Positions 32,901 to 44,422 of a stretch of DNA of 64,000 bases are shown one piece after another (the stretch's first letter is position 1; the number at the start of each line of letters is the position of its first letter). A program made the position numbers and the translations under genes. The notes beneath the pieces are model-generated. The model saw nothing but the letters and a program-made list of their open reading frames with translations, made no database searches and had not been told where the DNA came from. This DNA comes from Bicyclus anynana (taxonomy: Eukaryota; Arthropoda; Insecta; Lepidoptera; Nymphalidae), in contig NC_069091.1 of the NCBI RefSeq assembly GCF_947172395.1, positions 248,001-312,000 on the forward strand. Reading direction: 5' to 3'.

Positions 32901-35900
32901 GTGAAAAACACTATTGAGAATTATGTACCTGTAAATAAACCCAGAATTTGATCAATGTGAAATCAGAAATTTTGATAGTATGAGAACGTGCCTGTTTATA
33001 GTAGGTAATTAAATTGTGTTTTTGTAATTTTTATTTTTCCTGTTTATGTGATGTTTTCTTGTAAGTGGGAATATGGGATGCCCCATGAGGCCCAGGTTTT
33101 ACCCGCCTCGGTATATAGATTAACTTTATTTTTATGGATACTATTAAATTACATCTTGGAAGCAAGTAATTTACTCTTTATTCTTGTATTTTAATGTTGA
33201 TATTCATTTAAAATATTTCAAAATTCATTTACTTCAAGTAGATCTTATAAGGGTTCCGTTTTTTCCTTATGAGGTGTGGAAATATAATTAGTAGTCCGTG
33301 TCAGTACCCAGTAGTAACAAGGACTACTATCAGTTAATATTAGCAGTATTTGGGATGTGTGTGCAGCCGGTGGACGTGGCCTGCAGCTCGCCGTCGGAGA
33401 CGCAGGTGCGCTGCCGCGCGCGCGCGCCGCCCGGCGACTGCTGCGCCGAGTTCACGCACGACGCGCCCTGGAAATCGCTCTCTTTCGTTCCCCACACGTT
33501 CAGTTATAACTTCAGTGAGCCGCTTTGACTACCACTTTGCTTCCATAACACATAACCACCGATACCGTACATCATAATCGGTATCATCATGTACCTAATT
33601 TACCGATTTTTAAGAGACTGTCTCGATGATTCAACGCTGAGGCCATCTGGCTTTGATTTACGATATCCCGGGCTCGAGACCTGAGTCAGGATGTGAAATT
33701 AAAATTTTATGTTTTTTACTTTTTTTTACCAAGGATTCTTAGTAAATTTCAATCACGCATGTAAAACGTTGTAGTGTAGAAACACTATCACCGTACGCCG
33801 ACCCGCGTCGGCTCATTTGCAGCGTGCAGGATCTGATCTCTGAATCTTCCCTCTCTTACAAGGGAGGCCTGGTTCAGCCTGCAGTGGGCTATTCGAATAG
33901 GCTGTTATCGATGATGTACGGTGCTTTATCAGCCCACAAAGGCATGGCAAAAGAGTTGCCGGTGCCACCGCAGCAGGCGTCGCAGTGGTGGTGGGCGGCG
34001 GGCGCGCTGGCGCTGGCGCTGCTGCTGGCGCTGCTGGTGCTGCTGCTGCTGCGGGCGGCGCGCGCCGGCACCGAGCGAGAGAACACCCTGAGGATGTGGA
34101 TCGATGACATATCCAAGTGAGTCGTCAAGGATGTACGTGTGTTTATATACAACAGTGCATCGGACAGTGCATACGCATCAATGTTTTTTGCTGAGGGATT
34201 TCCCTTAAAGTAAACATAAATGAAAAGGGCTGTCAACTTAGTGTAAATCGGTAGAAAAATCGGAAGAATTTCCATGTTTTCTCAAAAATCGTGGAAAAAT
34301 CGTTGCATTTCGGTATATCGCGGCACATTTGTAGCGTGCAGGATCTGATATCTAAATCTTATTATTATATATTATTTACTCCAAAAATATTCCTTTTAGA
34401 ACACCTTGTTGAACTAACAAATTCCTTTTAGAAAACCTTGTTGAATATTTTAAATTAATTTTCGATAAAGAGTTATGGGAAATACTCCTCAGGACCCTGT
34501 ATATTTAAAATCGTCACGTGTGAATTACAGGCGCTGGCAGCGAGCGGGCAACGCGCGCGCGGCCGAGCGGCTCGTGCTGCTGTACGCGCGCGACTGTGCG
34601 CACGCCACGCGCGCCGCGCGCACGCTGGCGCAGCTGCTGCAGCGAGTCACCGACTGCGACGTACGTACCCTGACGCCTCATATCTGCAGGCGCTGGCAGC
34701 GAGCGGGCAACGCGCGCGCGGCCGAGCGGCTCGTGCTGCTGTACGCGCGCGACTGTGCGCACGCCACGCGCGCCGCGCGCACGCTGGCGCAGCTGCTGCA
34801 GCGAGTCACCGACTGCGACGTACGTACCCTGACGACTGACGCCTTCTACTGATACCTCATACCCGCACGCCACGCGCGCCGCGTACAATAAAAAGTTTCA
34901 AAATGGCGGCCTTCTTTTTAAATTTTGATTTCAGAATCTGTTTTCGCCATTCATGTAATGCCTTGATATCGATTTTGAAAGAAATCGGTGCAGGAATAAG
35001 AAATTACAAAATGGCGGCCTTTTTTTTAAATTTTGAGGTCAGAATCTGTTTTCGTCATTCATGCAATGCCTAGATATCGATTTTGAAAGAAATCGGTGCA
35101 GGAATAAGAAATTACAAAATGGCGGTCTTTTTTTTAAATTTTGAGTTCAGAATCTGTTTTCGCCATTCATGCAATGCCTTGATATCGATTTTGAAAGAAA
35201 TCGGTGCAGGAATAAGAAATATCAAAATGGCGGCCTTTTTTAAATTTTGAGTTCAGAATCTGTTTTAGCCATTCATGCAATGCTAGATATCCGAAACAGA
35301 TTCGATATAGGAGAATATCTCGCCTTAAGATACAATTTTAATAAAGCAGTCATATAACAAGGCGGACATACTATGTCTCGGTCTCCCTTATTCTTACTAA
35401 CTCGCACCCAACCCAGCTCTATTTGCCTGTGCACTTGTCACAAATTCTTGGGACTTTGCCAGGACTTGTGTTCTGGTTGCACCACTCGGCAGTCAGCTGA
35501 GTTTGTGCTGCGTCAACCAACTGTCGCCCGCAGGTGGTGGACCTGTACGCGCCGGAGACGCTGGCGGGCGCGGCGCCGGCGGGCGGCGCGTGGCTGCGCG
35601 CGCTGCTGGCGCGGGCCGGCACGCGCGTGCTGCTGCTGCAGAGCCCCGCGCTGGCGCTGTACTGCGCGCGCCTGCTGCCCGCCGCCGACGGCTCGCCCAC
35701 GCTCGAGGTAGTGCACCCCCACAGCGTCCCCCGCGTCTGCCGCTCCGCCCTCACGTTCCGCCCCTGTCGCAGGCGCCGCTGCTGGGCGGCCGCATGGCGT
35801 GGCGCGCGCCGCACGCCGCCGACTCGCTGCTGCTGCTGGCGCTGCGGCTGCTGGCCGACAGCGCGCACGGCGAGCCGCTGCCCTACAAGAAGTACTACGT

Positions 35901-36209
35901 CGCCATGTGAGTGCCGTGTGTGCGAAGCGGTCGGTGCTGTCTCGTGTTGCTCACGTGTGCGCTGTCGGCAGGACGGCGGGCTTGCAGCACGACGACGCGG
36001 TGCCCGCGCTGACCCCTCAGCGCCGCTACCGGCTGCCGCACGCCGCCGCCACGCTGCTGCGGGACCTCTCGCCGGACCCCGCGCTCGACCCCCTGCGCGA
36101 CCCCGCGGCGCGGCATCTGCTGGAGCAGTACAAAGAGGCGATGGAAGACTTCAGACAGTACACTGTCGACCACCCCAACTACCTGTTCGAGGATCTAGTA
36201 GTCGAGTAG
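26958..36209 (+). CDS. IL-17-receptor-like SEFIR membrane protein, gene 2
   Basis: Exons: 26958-27287, 27816-28012, 30156-30228, 33367-33514, 33885-34116, 34531-34660 (first of two repeats), 35534-35707, 35773-35906, 35972-36209. All junctions are GT..AG and in phase; the product is 551 residues. It has a signal peptide (MLTVLLLLFLCLVTASA), an ectodomain to about residue 283, a membrane segment at about 284-308 (WWWAAGALALALLLALLVL), and a cytoplasmic SEFIR domain at about 339-500 with ERLVLLYARDC, CDVVDLYAPE, TRVLLLQSP and RRYRLP. The tail is short (EQYKEAMEDFRQYTVDH). SEFIR proteins pair through this domain; insect ligand and adaptor are unknown to me. The ectodomain differs greatly from gene 1, above all in exon 3, and has extra cysteines (GDCCAEF). 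Introns 2 and 3 hold large transposon insertions. This copy looks intact. Confidence 0.85.
28840..30106 (-). pseudogene. Penelope-like retroelement, 5'-truncated, in intron 2 of gene 2
   Basis: Minus-strand translation begins in the reverse transcriptase with KIDGVAMGSPIAPVVANIFM. It goes on with RYVDDVFVIV (the catalytic YVDD box), LPFLDVMV and VYRKPTHTNRYLH, and then enters a GIY-YIG endonuclease: GVYKIPCDCGRSC, a frameshift near 29340-29360, then HIGETRRNITTRVREHI. RT followed by GIY-YIG is diagnostic of Penelope-like elements. The N-terminal part of the RT is missing (truncated near 30106, about 50 bp before exon 3), and with the frameshift the copy is dead. The C-terminus ends near 29075, and the 3' non-coding tail continues to about 28840. 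It is antisense to the receptor gene. Confidence 0.9.
31275..31868 (-). mobile_element. Nested DNA transposon copy B, with a transposase N-terminal remnant
   Basis: The same terminal repeats as the copy at 6017-6573, in reverse orientation. In addition it keeps a minus-strand ORF from ATG at 31617 to a stop at 31495 (40 codons): MDTLFSNVDLKKLHGDISPQ, ending NELKSLFS. This replaces the acidic tail segment of copies A and C. The common opening ATG GAT ACT shows that all three derive from one longer transposase gene by different deletions. Confidence 0.8.
31867..32416 (-). mobile_element. Nested DNA transposon copy C
   Basis: Almost identical to copy A (6017-6573) but inverted, including the acidic tail segment (32097-32142 on the + strand). 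It abuts copy B head to tail, with the last bases of B and the first of C sharing a TA, as expected if one inserted at the terminal TA of the other. With copy B it splits the RTE relic. Confidence 0.8.
32779..32912. mobile_element. 134-bp MITE with 33-bp imperfect terminal repeats, intron 3 of gene 2
   Basis: AGTGTTTTTCAGATAGTATG at the left is matched on the other strand from the right end by AGTGTTTTTCACATAGCATG; the repeats run on through GGGTACNGTGACAG. The interior has no coding sequence. It lies about 450 bp before exon 4. Confidence 0.75.
34531..34819 (+). repeat. Two-copy tandem array of the first SEFIR exon (159-bp period), gene 2
   Basis: Exon copies are at 34531-34660 and 34690-34819, each 130 nt, with one 29-nt spacer (GTACGT ... 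ATATCTGCAG). They are practically identical to units 1-3 of the gene 1 array; the Cys-to-Arg change of gene 1 unit 4 is absent. The same rules apply: exon-to-exon splicing shifts frame, and keeping the spacer adds 53 residues in frame. The first acceptor, TGTGAATTACAG, differs from that of gene 1. Confidence 0.95.
34900..35290 (+). repeat. 108-bp tandem repeat, about 3.6 copies, intron 6 of gene 2
   Basis: Units begin at 34901, 35009, 35117 and 35225 with AAATGGCGGCCTT (one reads GCGGTCTT), followed by AGAATCTGTTTTCGCCATTC and GATATCGATTTTGAAAGAAA. Units are 90-97 per cent alike; the last is cut short near 35287. AAAATGGCGGC resembles the recognition sequence of YY1/Pho-type zinc-finger factors. 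There is no such array in gene 1. Confidence 0.9.
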
Positions 36210-37164
36210 GCTTTGCATGTTCGCAATACTACATTTACAATCCGCAATGAGAACGGGGCGCTAACTGTTGTAACTGTCGCGCGCTCCGACGGACACACAA
36301 TGATTCCAGGATTTCTGCTCGGCTTTTATTTTAAATGCAAATGCTATATACGTTCTTCTGTGATTATTTTAGTGATTAATTAATAATGAGTTAAAGGGGA
36401 AATACTTTGAGTTCTTGATTAAAATAGTATGGCTTCTACGCATTGTAAATGACGAGACAGTGAACTGGTACCGACTTCAAAGTGATCAGAAGATTACACA
36501 TACGATGTTATTTTTCGCTTTTTAGTTTATTTTTGTGTTTTTTGAAGTCTGTTGATTTTTTTTGTTAAAAAGATTTTATTTATATTTAATGTTCAGCATT
36601 GTTAGCTAGGTGAGAACTGTCGGTTTCAATGAACTTTACAAAGCTCCAGCGCGCAGCGGAGCACTCGTACACAGTGTGTACTCTAGGCCTTCAAGCTCAC
36701 AATAAATTGAGGCTACATTTGAACGGTGTTCAATAGCCAGTTGTCATTTGTTCAAAACAATACACTAGTAAAATTAATGACAACAAGAACTTACCTTATT
36801 TTCGGTGTTCTTCAGGCTGGCACCTGGATGAGTAAGTTTTGAGGACACACGGGGCCCTTGCCCCCCATTCTCAGGGGGCCCCGAAGGACTGACAATATCG
36901 ATATCCTTCAAAATATTTACTTAGTAGTAGTAAGATATACCTAATAGAAGATAGAAGATTTTACTCAACAGAAACAATAATCGTAACCAAAAAGCCAACA
37001 GCATTCTAAGACCATTATATCATACTGTATTTGATTACCTATAATAAATGGTCAGACTTAGTAAAAAGAATTAGTGTAATTCGCTTTTGTACTTACCAAA
37101 AGGGCCCTAAATCCCGCGAATGTCCGTACGCGACCGTCTTCAATCTACGCGTCGCTTCGGTCGC

Positions 37165-37335
37165 ACCGCGAATCTATTTTGTGTCCTTTTTTGTTTTTTT
37201 TAATTCCATTCCCCTCCAACTAGTCGGGAAAGACTGTATTAGAAGAGGGTACGATAATAGACCAACGGAGCGGGGATCGAACCACCATCGACGATGAGTC
37301 CGGCCGCTCTTACCCTTGAGCTATTGAGGCTTTGA
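37165..37335 (-). mobile_element. tRNA-derived SINE, family C
   Basis: On the minus strand: a tRNA-like head with AATAGCTCAAGGGTAAGAGC (A box) and GTTCGATCCCC (B box), then GTACCCTCTTCTAATACAGT and TTTCCCGACTAGTTGGAGG. A 3' fragment recurs at 38082-38130 and a diverged copy at 52735-52870. It could be mistaken for a tRNA gene in reverse, but the cloverleaf is not conserved and it has a repeat body. Confidence 0.7.
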
Positions 37336-40300
37336 GGCCCTATACGGTCATATCAGAGCACTCTTGCATGTAATTGCAAGAGCACGAAAAAATGCACCTT
37401 ACGTGATAAGTCACAGATGCCAATCAATTCAACAGCGTGTTTCAAAAATTGCTACATATATGCATATATTAGTGAGATGCCGGGTCGATAAAAATTTAAA
37501 TCTAAGCATACAATAGTTTGGTGTCAAAATCTGCGGATATACAGGGTTACAGGTTAAGTCGACCTAGATCCTTTAGGGGGTTATAGCTTCCATCATTTCT
37601 AACTAATTTTTGTATGGAAGACCCTACCCCAAAGTTAAGAATTTTTAAGTTATGGCACATTTAAGATTTTTAGAAAAAAATCCGACTTTTTGTCCATTAT
37701 CCACGTTTTTCGCGATTTTTTTTGTTTTATTTTTTTTTGCGATTTTTGAGTTCTGGATGAGTTGTTTCACATATATGCATTATAATCACTAAAATAGTAG
37801 CTATATGAATCAACTTGGTTGTAGTAGACGATTGAAAATAAGATACGGATTTTAACTTTCTTTCTCAAAGTTGACGACAGGCCATTTTTCAACTTGTATT
37901 GCGCGTGTCGGAAAAATGGCTTGACATTCAGAAGCGGATTCAACAGAACACAATTAGTATTAAGAAGGTGATGTACCTAAAAAATAAACATTTTCTTATA
38001 GGAAATTTTAGTAAACCTGCTTAGAATGAATAAAATAAATAATTTGCCATATATTTTAAATGTGACCAATATTCCAAATTCCTTCCTACTAGTCGGCAAA
38101 GACTGTATTAGGAGTGGGTACGACAATATCATATATTTTTTAAACAATTATTTAATAAGTAATACATAATTTTAAAGTCAACGTTATTAATTATTGTTAT
38201 AGAGCACACCTGTTATACAAACTGTAGATATGCATGTAACAGTTGTTAGTGTACATAATATACTATGTAGTAAGTTAACGAATGTTAAGTTTAAGCGTTA
38301 TTCGCATTAGAAAACTTAAAGTTTTAAAAAGTTTTTAAAAAAAGAGGTTTTAGTACCTGTAAAGGTGCCTATAGTTCACGTTTTGGCTTCACTCCGAATA
38401 TTTTATTAAAGACAACATAAAAATGTATAATAATGCAATAGAGTAGAACTCCACTTAATTTCGTGTAGTACATGGAATAAGGGTCCGAAATATATCGATA
38501 TCAATTAATAAATGTTAACGATTTCCCAAGAAACTACATTTAAAAATCATATATTTTTTTAAATTGTCCAAACGTGAAAACGTCCATTTCGGGACGCCAC
38601 GATATTACTTGACGTACTGAACATCAAACTAATTGTTAACTAATATTCTTGTCAAACGTTCCATTTGTATGGGATTTATTATAGTGACGTCATGAGACAG
38701 TTGAAATATAGACCGTCATGGCCGACAGGCGTTTTGCGTAGTATTGTCAAAAAAATTAATAGAAACCGACTTGTCCAGTTTCTATCAAAAATAAAATTTT
38801 AGGTACAGTTTCGGAGAAAAAGGGCATGGTCAATTGTCGTCTATTTGTTGAAATAACTTTAAAGGTAATTTATTTTTAATTCCAAAAATAAAATTTAAAA
38901 TCTTCTTATCAAGACCTTTAATTTGATGTATCACACGATGAACTATGAAAAAGTTTTTTTTTCAACTTTCCATCTTAACTCCCATAAGTGCCCCCCATGT
39001 TCAAAGTTTACCTTTTCGCGATACATCCCTGTATTTGGGTCACACCAATAGATATGTGTACTAAATTTCAACTGGATTGGTTTGGTACATTCGGAGAAAA
39101 CAGACATTAAAATGTGCGCCAGTGATATTAAAAGGGTATCCACCGTTTTTGTACTACGCTCGGAACCATAATTATGATAATTTTTTTCAATCTAGTGGAA
39201 CGATAATAAACAATTTGAGAGCATTTAAAGTGTCAAGTAGCATACTGTCTTACACGGCCTTTGTCCCCATGTTTTATTAAACCTAAGGCTACCTCTTGTA
39301 TTCTATTCGCTTGGTATATTTCTTCTTTATAAGTAACGAATGGTAATAAATAAGATCTAATTATTATTATTAACAACGACGATGAATTATACGATATTAA
39401 GGTTATTTAGTTTCGTCCAACGTTTAACTAACGCTTCCGACTTGAACAGAACATTGTGTTGTGCACATCGGAATTTAGGTCAGTAGGTACGTGTGTTGCG
39501 TAAAAATATAAGTATATTAAAATAATAAAACCGAAAACAATATCTAAGTACATATTATGTTGCTGCCGCGAACTGTTTTATCTCGGGGGGACTGATAGCG
39601 CGCGGGTCGCCTCACGCCTCACAGCTGTTTACAGTGGACTTATCGAAGATTGCGGAGAGCTAATGACATTGGATTGTAGACCTTATGTGCATTATTATAA
39701 GTTTGCGTATATAATTGAACAGAGTGACCTAATCCAAAGTTTTATACAAAAAGACGATCTATATAGAATCTATACATAAATTTGCTTTAATGTAAATATT
39801 GTGAATATGTTGCTCTAAAAGTTACTGTTTTATCCCTCAAGATCTTACTGTAAAGATGCAAAACTTTAGTAGTGCAAAAGTTAGGTGACAATTCTTGATA
39901 GACAGAGATATCATCGCGTGTGAGCACATCAAGAAATACGGAATAACGTGGACCTTCTTACGTGCTTATCTCCGTAGAGGCACTCTAATACCAACATCAC
40001 AATATGAAGCAGGAAATGTAGCCGCACCCCACGCTATAGCTTGGCAAGTGCGTTCGTAACACTGCCGATGTTCCGCGCGGGCCGGGGGATGAATAAAAAA
40101 ACCCACGACTGAAGCACGTATTTCCCCGCACGCACGATTTCAGTCTTGCCCCCCTGTCGCCCGCATATCATGGGAGTGTCAACTTACTTGCCAGACTATA
40201 GAGCCAAGTGTCTGCCGGAGGGCTAGTATCTCCATGGCTCGGAGTGCGACACGCCATTTCTATGGCCTTGTTATGAACATTTTTGTGGTAGGAGCCACCC

Positions 40301-40451
40301 GCACGCGCTCCTTATCACGCCTTATCGGTCACGGCGAAAACAATCGGTCAAGTAAACAACTTTGTATAGGAATACCGTTTTCCGTAAACTGGGACCTAGC
40401 GAGCTTTAGACACTGATTTTTAACATGAATTAGCTTTTTGTAAGAATCAAA

Positions 40452-40501
40452 CCACTTAGCTTTTCTTTGTAATAGTTTTGTATTACAAAGAAAAACTAAG
40501 C
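40452..40501. repeat. Hairpin, imperfect 20-bp arms
   Basis: CTTAGCTTTTCTTTGTAATA, a six-base loop, then TATTACAAAGAAAAACTAAG. A single mismatch interrupts the arms. Probably a transposon end or foldback. Confidence 0.65.
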
Positions 40502-40736
40502 CCGTGACTTCTAAAACAAAACATGAACGATTTACATTAAAAATAACTTCAACACCTTTTAACCCTTCAAGGCCAATTTAGGGATACTCGCAGAATTTTG
40601 AAAAATAATGATTTACATTTATTTTTAGTATTTTATGGTAGTACACATACCAATTTTCACCCTCTTCTGATTTTATTTTCGCGACCAAAAGTGTCAAATC
40701 GCGCCAAATTTTATTTGATTTAATTCAGTAGTTTCA

Positions 40737-40772
40737 GTCCGTCTTTTTGATGTGTCCATCAAAAAGACGGAC
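40737..40772. repeat. Perfect hairpin, 16-bp arms, 4-nt loop
   Basis: GTCCGTCTTTTTGATG, loop TGTC, CATCAAAAAGACGGAC, followed by (CAGA)n. It lies at the 3' edge of an AT-rich repeat-like stretch. Confidence 0.75.
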
Positions 40773-41074
40773 AGACAGACAGACAAAAATAAAAAATATA
40801 TATTTTTATGTCACATTCCAACAAAAAATTTCATAATTTTCAAAATATATTGTACAAAATTGGGGACCTGTTACAATTTTATTATAAGTAAGTACTTATA
40901 GATCTCAACACTTAAAAAAGGGTGGTTCGATTGTTTGTATGCGATCGTAGCTGTAAAATGAATAGGGTATTTTTTAATAGAAAACTATTTTTCAAGGAAT
41001 ATTTTATAGTACTTAGTATAACAATATCCCATCTTATTTACATTCTCTAATAACAAATCTCCAATGTATGTAGG

Positions 41075-41175
41075 TTCCTCACTCTGGAGCCCTGACCACC
41101 GGTTGCGCGGGAGGGTTTATTTATTTATAAATTTTTAATAGCGTTTTGTATTATACTTTTATATTAACATTGTTA
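41075..41175 (+). mobile_element. 3' fragment of the RLE-type LINE
   Basis: GGTTCCTCACTCTGGAGCCC followed by TGACCACCGGTTGCGC and an AT-rich tail is the + strand counterpart of the 3' end at 24870-25000. Only about 100 bp were inserted. Confidence 0.7.
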
Positions 41176-41620
41176 AAAATTTAAAAAAAAAAGGTTATTA
41201 AATAAATGAGAGAATAGAAAAAATCTCCTATGTTATCTTAGGTGTGTAGGAACTGTATTATATGTATATGATGCTTTTAAAGTAGGTATATTTTTTACAC
41301 GAAATTTACAATATACAATAGCATAAGGCTTTTAAGAGTTTTGACGATAAGTGTTGTATGTTTAAGTTTTAACGCTAAGCTAAAATACACGTTAAGCCTT
41401 AGACCATTAATTATTAATGGTCTAAGCGTTAAGCTTAAGTTTTCACAATACTCGTGCAATGCATTTTATCTGCGAGACAAGTTAAAGTTTTCAGATCTTT
41501 ATTGAATAAATATATTTTTATACGTAATTTACATATTTTTATAGATTATATAGATTTATATAAATAACTTTTACCTGTTATACTCATTATATTCCAGGAA
41601 GACCGTTTGCCGATCGTAAA

Positions 41621-43800
41621 ACTAATATAAATCCGGCTTAAAGGAGCGTAAAGGAAAGACACGATTTTATTTTTGGCCGTAGTGTAAATGTAAATAACTA
41701 ATAATAATAAATAGCATTTTCATTTTTTCATTGCAAAATGTTCATGTTGTGACATTTTTTGTATTTGACATTTGTACTAGGTACTATGAGTATCTATGTA
41801 TTGTGCCATAGTATTGTAATAATTTAGTCATTTGTTGTTTGTATAAAACATAACTCGAATTTATGATCTTAAACTAAATGAAATTTTTAATATTAAATAT
41901 TCATACAATACGTTAAGTATGTATAGCATAGTCTGACCACAAAAATAAAAAATCTGGATTGATGGCCACAGGTAGGTACTGCACCTACTTGTTAGTTATC
42001 TGTGCTTATGTGATCATGGGAGAAATTAGATTGTTAATTTTTTTCGCAACATAGCATATTTTTTTTTCTGATCAGGCTGTACATTACCTGTTACTTATTT
42101 TTATTGATAGTGTATATTTCTAAATAGTTGTAGCTTTTTTCTTTTGATTTATGTTGGTTACGAGTTGTTGCTTAAGAAAAGCGCCTTTTATTCACATTTT
42201 CCAATAGTTTTTAAAACTTCAACAATTTTTTCGCAACAACACCACTGAGGTATCGTGTTTTAGCAGATTTCCAAAAAGGAGGAAGGTGTTGTATGTATAT
42301 TTTTTGTAGTCATGTTCTGTCACAAAGATCTCTACCATTGTAGTAGATTTCCAGAAGTTTTAAAACAAATGTCTGCCCAGTTTATGTAGAGATTACATCA
42401 GTCTTTTGTTTTAGTTATTATTTCGGTATATTTTGTAATAAACAATCAAAGTTTTGCTGTTTTTTTTATTTGACTTCGTGTGGCAATACCAAACGGATTT
42501 GTGATAAACACTGTTAAAGTGTGTATATTTAACTGGAATATTCGCGTAGAATAGATATCGTTCAATACAGGCGAGCTGGAGCTTCTATCATTAATGAACG
42601 TATAACTGTACCTACAGATTTAATTAAATTTTACTATAATGTTGCAGACTCTGGTAATGTACTCGTGTACGTATGGACTGAAGTGCTGGCTTGTCTTGAT
42701 TGTGTTATTAATACTTATGATGATAATTGTTTTGTTATTAAATTTACAATAGATTCATAAGTTGTCTCATTTTAAGAGCAATCCCTTTTCTCTTACTGAT
42801 GTATTGTCTTATTACCAATTCGAAATTATTAAGCAAATTTTTATGCAACAGAAATATATTTTTGTTTGTGGCCATATTGTAGCAAAAATAAGAGAGCTCA
42901 GGATTTTTTAAAAATTAAAACTACTTACTAATTTAATTAAGAATACGCCTGTTTGTTCTCTAAAGAAGAAAGTAAACCCCGGCCGAGAAGCTGAATCAAA
43001 ATGACATTTGTCTGTGCATATACCTACATTAACAAGAATGTTAGATGAGTATTCCGGCGTTTACATTATAGATGTCAAATAATTGAAAATGTCGTACACG
43101 ATTGTAATGGCGTCAACGTGTTTTGGTTCCTCGTGGCACCTCGTACTGTACGTCGCTAACACCCGAAACGTGTTACTGCGCCTAGTTCAACTTACAAGCC
43201 GCTTACTATACGACATTAGAACAATGGGTAGGCTAGCCACCAGATAGTACAACCAATGTATCGAGTGAGCTATTGGCTCGATGTACCACTAGAAGCGTTT
43301 GAATCCGCCGCGCGAGGCGAGCGCGCATGCTCGGTTGGACTCGGCCGACTCGGCCGCCGTCGGGCCACGGGAGCTGACATGGCCGCCTTCATTGTGCCGA
43401 CTGTACATGTATCATGTAATATTATGTATGGCCGATAGCTGCTACGGATACGTACTCGTAGATGTGACTCTCTGATTGTTACTTATTGCCATTGTAAGTA
43501 TGTCTCAGCTATGTAATTGAGACGGGTTTATCTACAGATTTAACAATAGGCTCAAAACTGAAGCTCTTTGTTGATTGATACCTAATGAATTTGTTAAATA
43601 AAATAATTGGTATATTATAATAACTTCATCTGCTCTACGCTAGGCTTTTAATGATCAAACAGCAGGCTAGTCGAAAAGATGAAGGATGTTGAAGTGGGTG
43701 CACACTGCACGTAGACGAAAGTGTAAACAACTAAACACGGCAGGCGTGTCCACGTTATTCTTGCACACGCAAGTTTTTATCAGCGCCGTATTATCAAGCC
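41621..43800. other. AT-rich intergenic DNA before the CpG-rich start region
   Basis: There is no supported gene. A 60-codon ORF at 43256-43438 lies in locally GC-rich sequence (GGCGAGCGCGCATGC), but has no motif and may be part of the promoter or 5' UTR of the next gene. Confidence 0.4.
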
Positions 43801-44422
43801 GGTGTTACATAACTCGGCGTGTCGCCGTCCCCGTCGCGCGCCCGAGCGCCGCAGACGAGCACGAGCCTCCGCCGGGCGCGCGAGCGAGACGCGAGACGGC
43901 GCATTCGATCCTTCTGTTAATGTTTGGTCCAATCGCGTCCGATCTGTGCGTGTTCCGGTTCTTTGTCATCAATGGGTTGCCGGGCGAGACCGTTTCGAGT
44001 GCCACTTGAAAACTATTTACGCTAAATTTGAGCTGTTTTTTAGCATACGAGATGTATTAAAAGGTTCTCCGAGCCGATTCCCAAAGGTCCAGTGCGAAAT
44101 TTAGTTCCGAGCCGTGGTATTTAGCGCGATCGACGTTAGGCCCTTTCGGTATTAATGAGGCGTACCCACTTCAGCTGACTGCGTCGTACGCAAGGCTACT
44201 CTAACTAAACTAGTAGTAGTCCGGCGTTCGAGGGAGGCGGTCGGGTGCTCGCGCGCGGGGAAGTGCGGATATGTTATTGAGATCTAAAATGTGTTTGGAA
44301 CGTTCGCCGTAGGCGTGTCGGCGTGCGAACTGCGAGTGCGAGAGCGTGCAGGTCGTGCCGGAGTGCGCGCGACGCGACGCGGGCGCGAGTGTTAGTGCAG
44401 GACTCGGACGAGCCGGGGCTCA
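43800..44422 (+). promoter_or_regulatory. CpG-rich promoter and 5' UTR of the unidentified gene
   Basis: In AT-rich surroundings this stretch is rich in CG dinucleotides (for example CGTCGCGCGCCCGAGCGCCG at 43831, and GCGCGACGCGACGCGGGCGC near 44364). It directly precedes a start codon with supported downstream exons. No TATA box is clear. The promoter role is an inference from composition and position. Confidence 0.5.

Larger units (their letters stand above)
36210..41620. other. 3' flank of gene 2, homologous to that of gene 1, with insertions
   Basis: Matching blocks to the gene 1 flank are at 38190-38290, 39350-39480 and 41445-41610. Between them lie extra sequences, including SINE C (37165), a dispersed-repeat fragment at 38683-38755, and two hairpins (40452 and 40737). 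Short ORFs at 37031, 39077 and 40234 have no recognisable motif and I do not call them genes. Confidence 0.6.

Noticed and set aside
34900..35290. CRISPR array
   Set aside because: Eukaryotic intron, contiguous 108-bp units with no repeat-spacer alternation.
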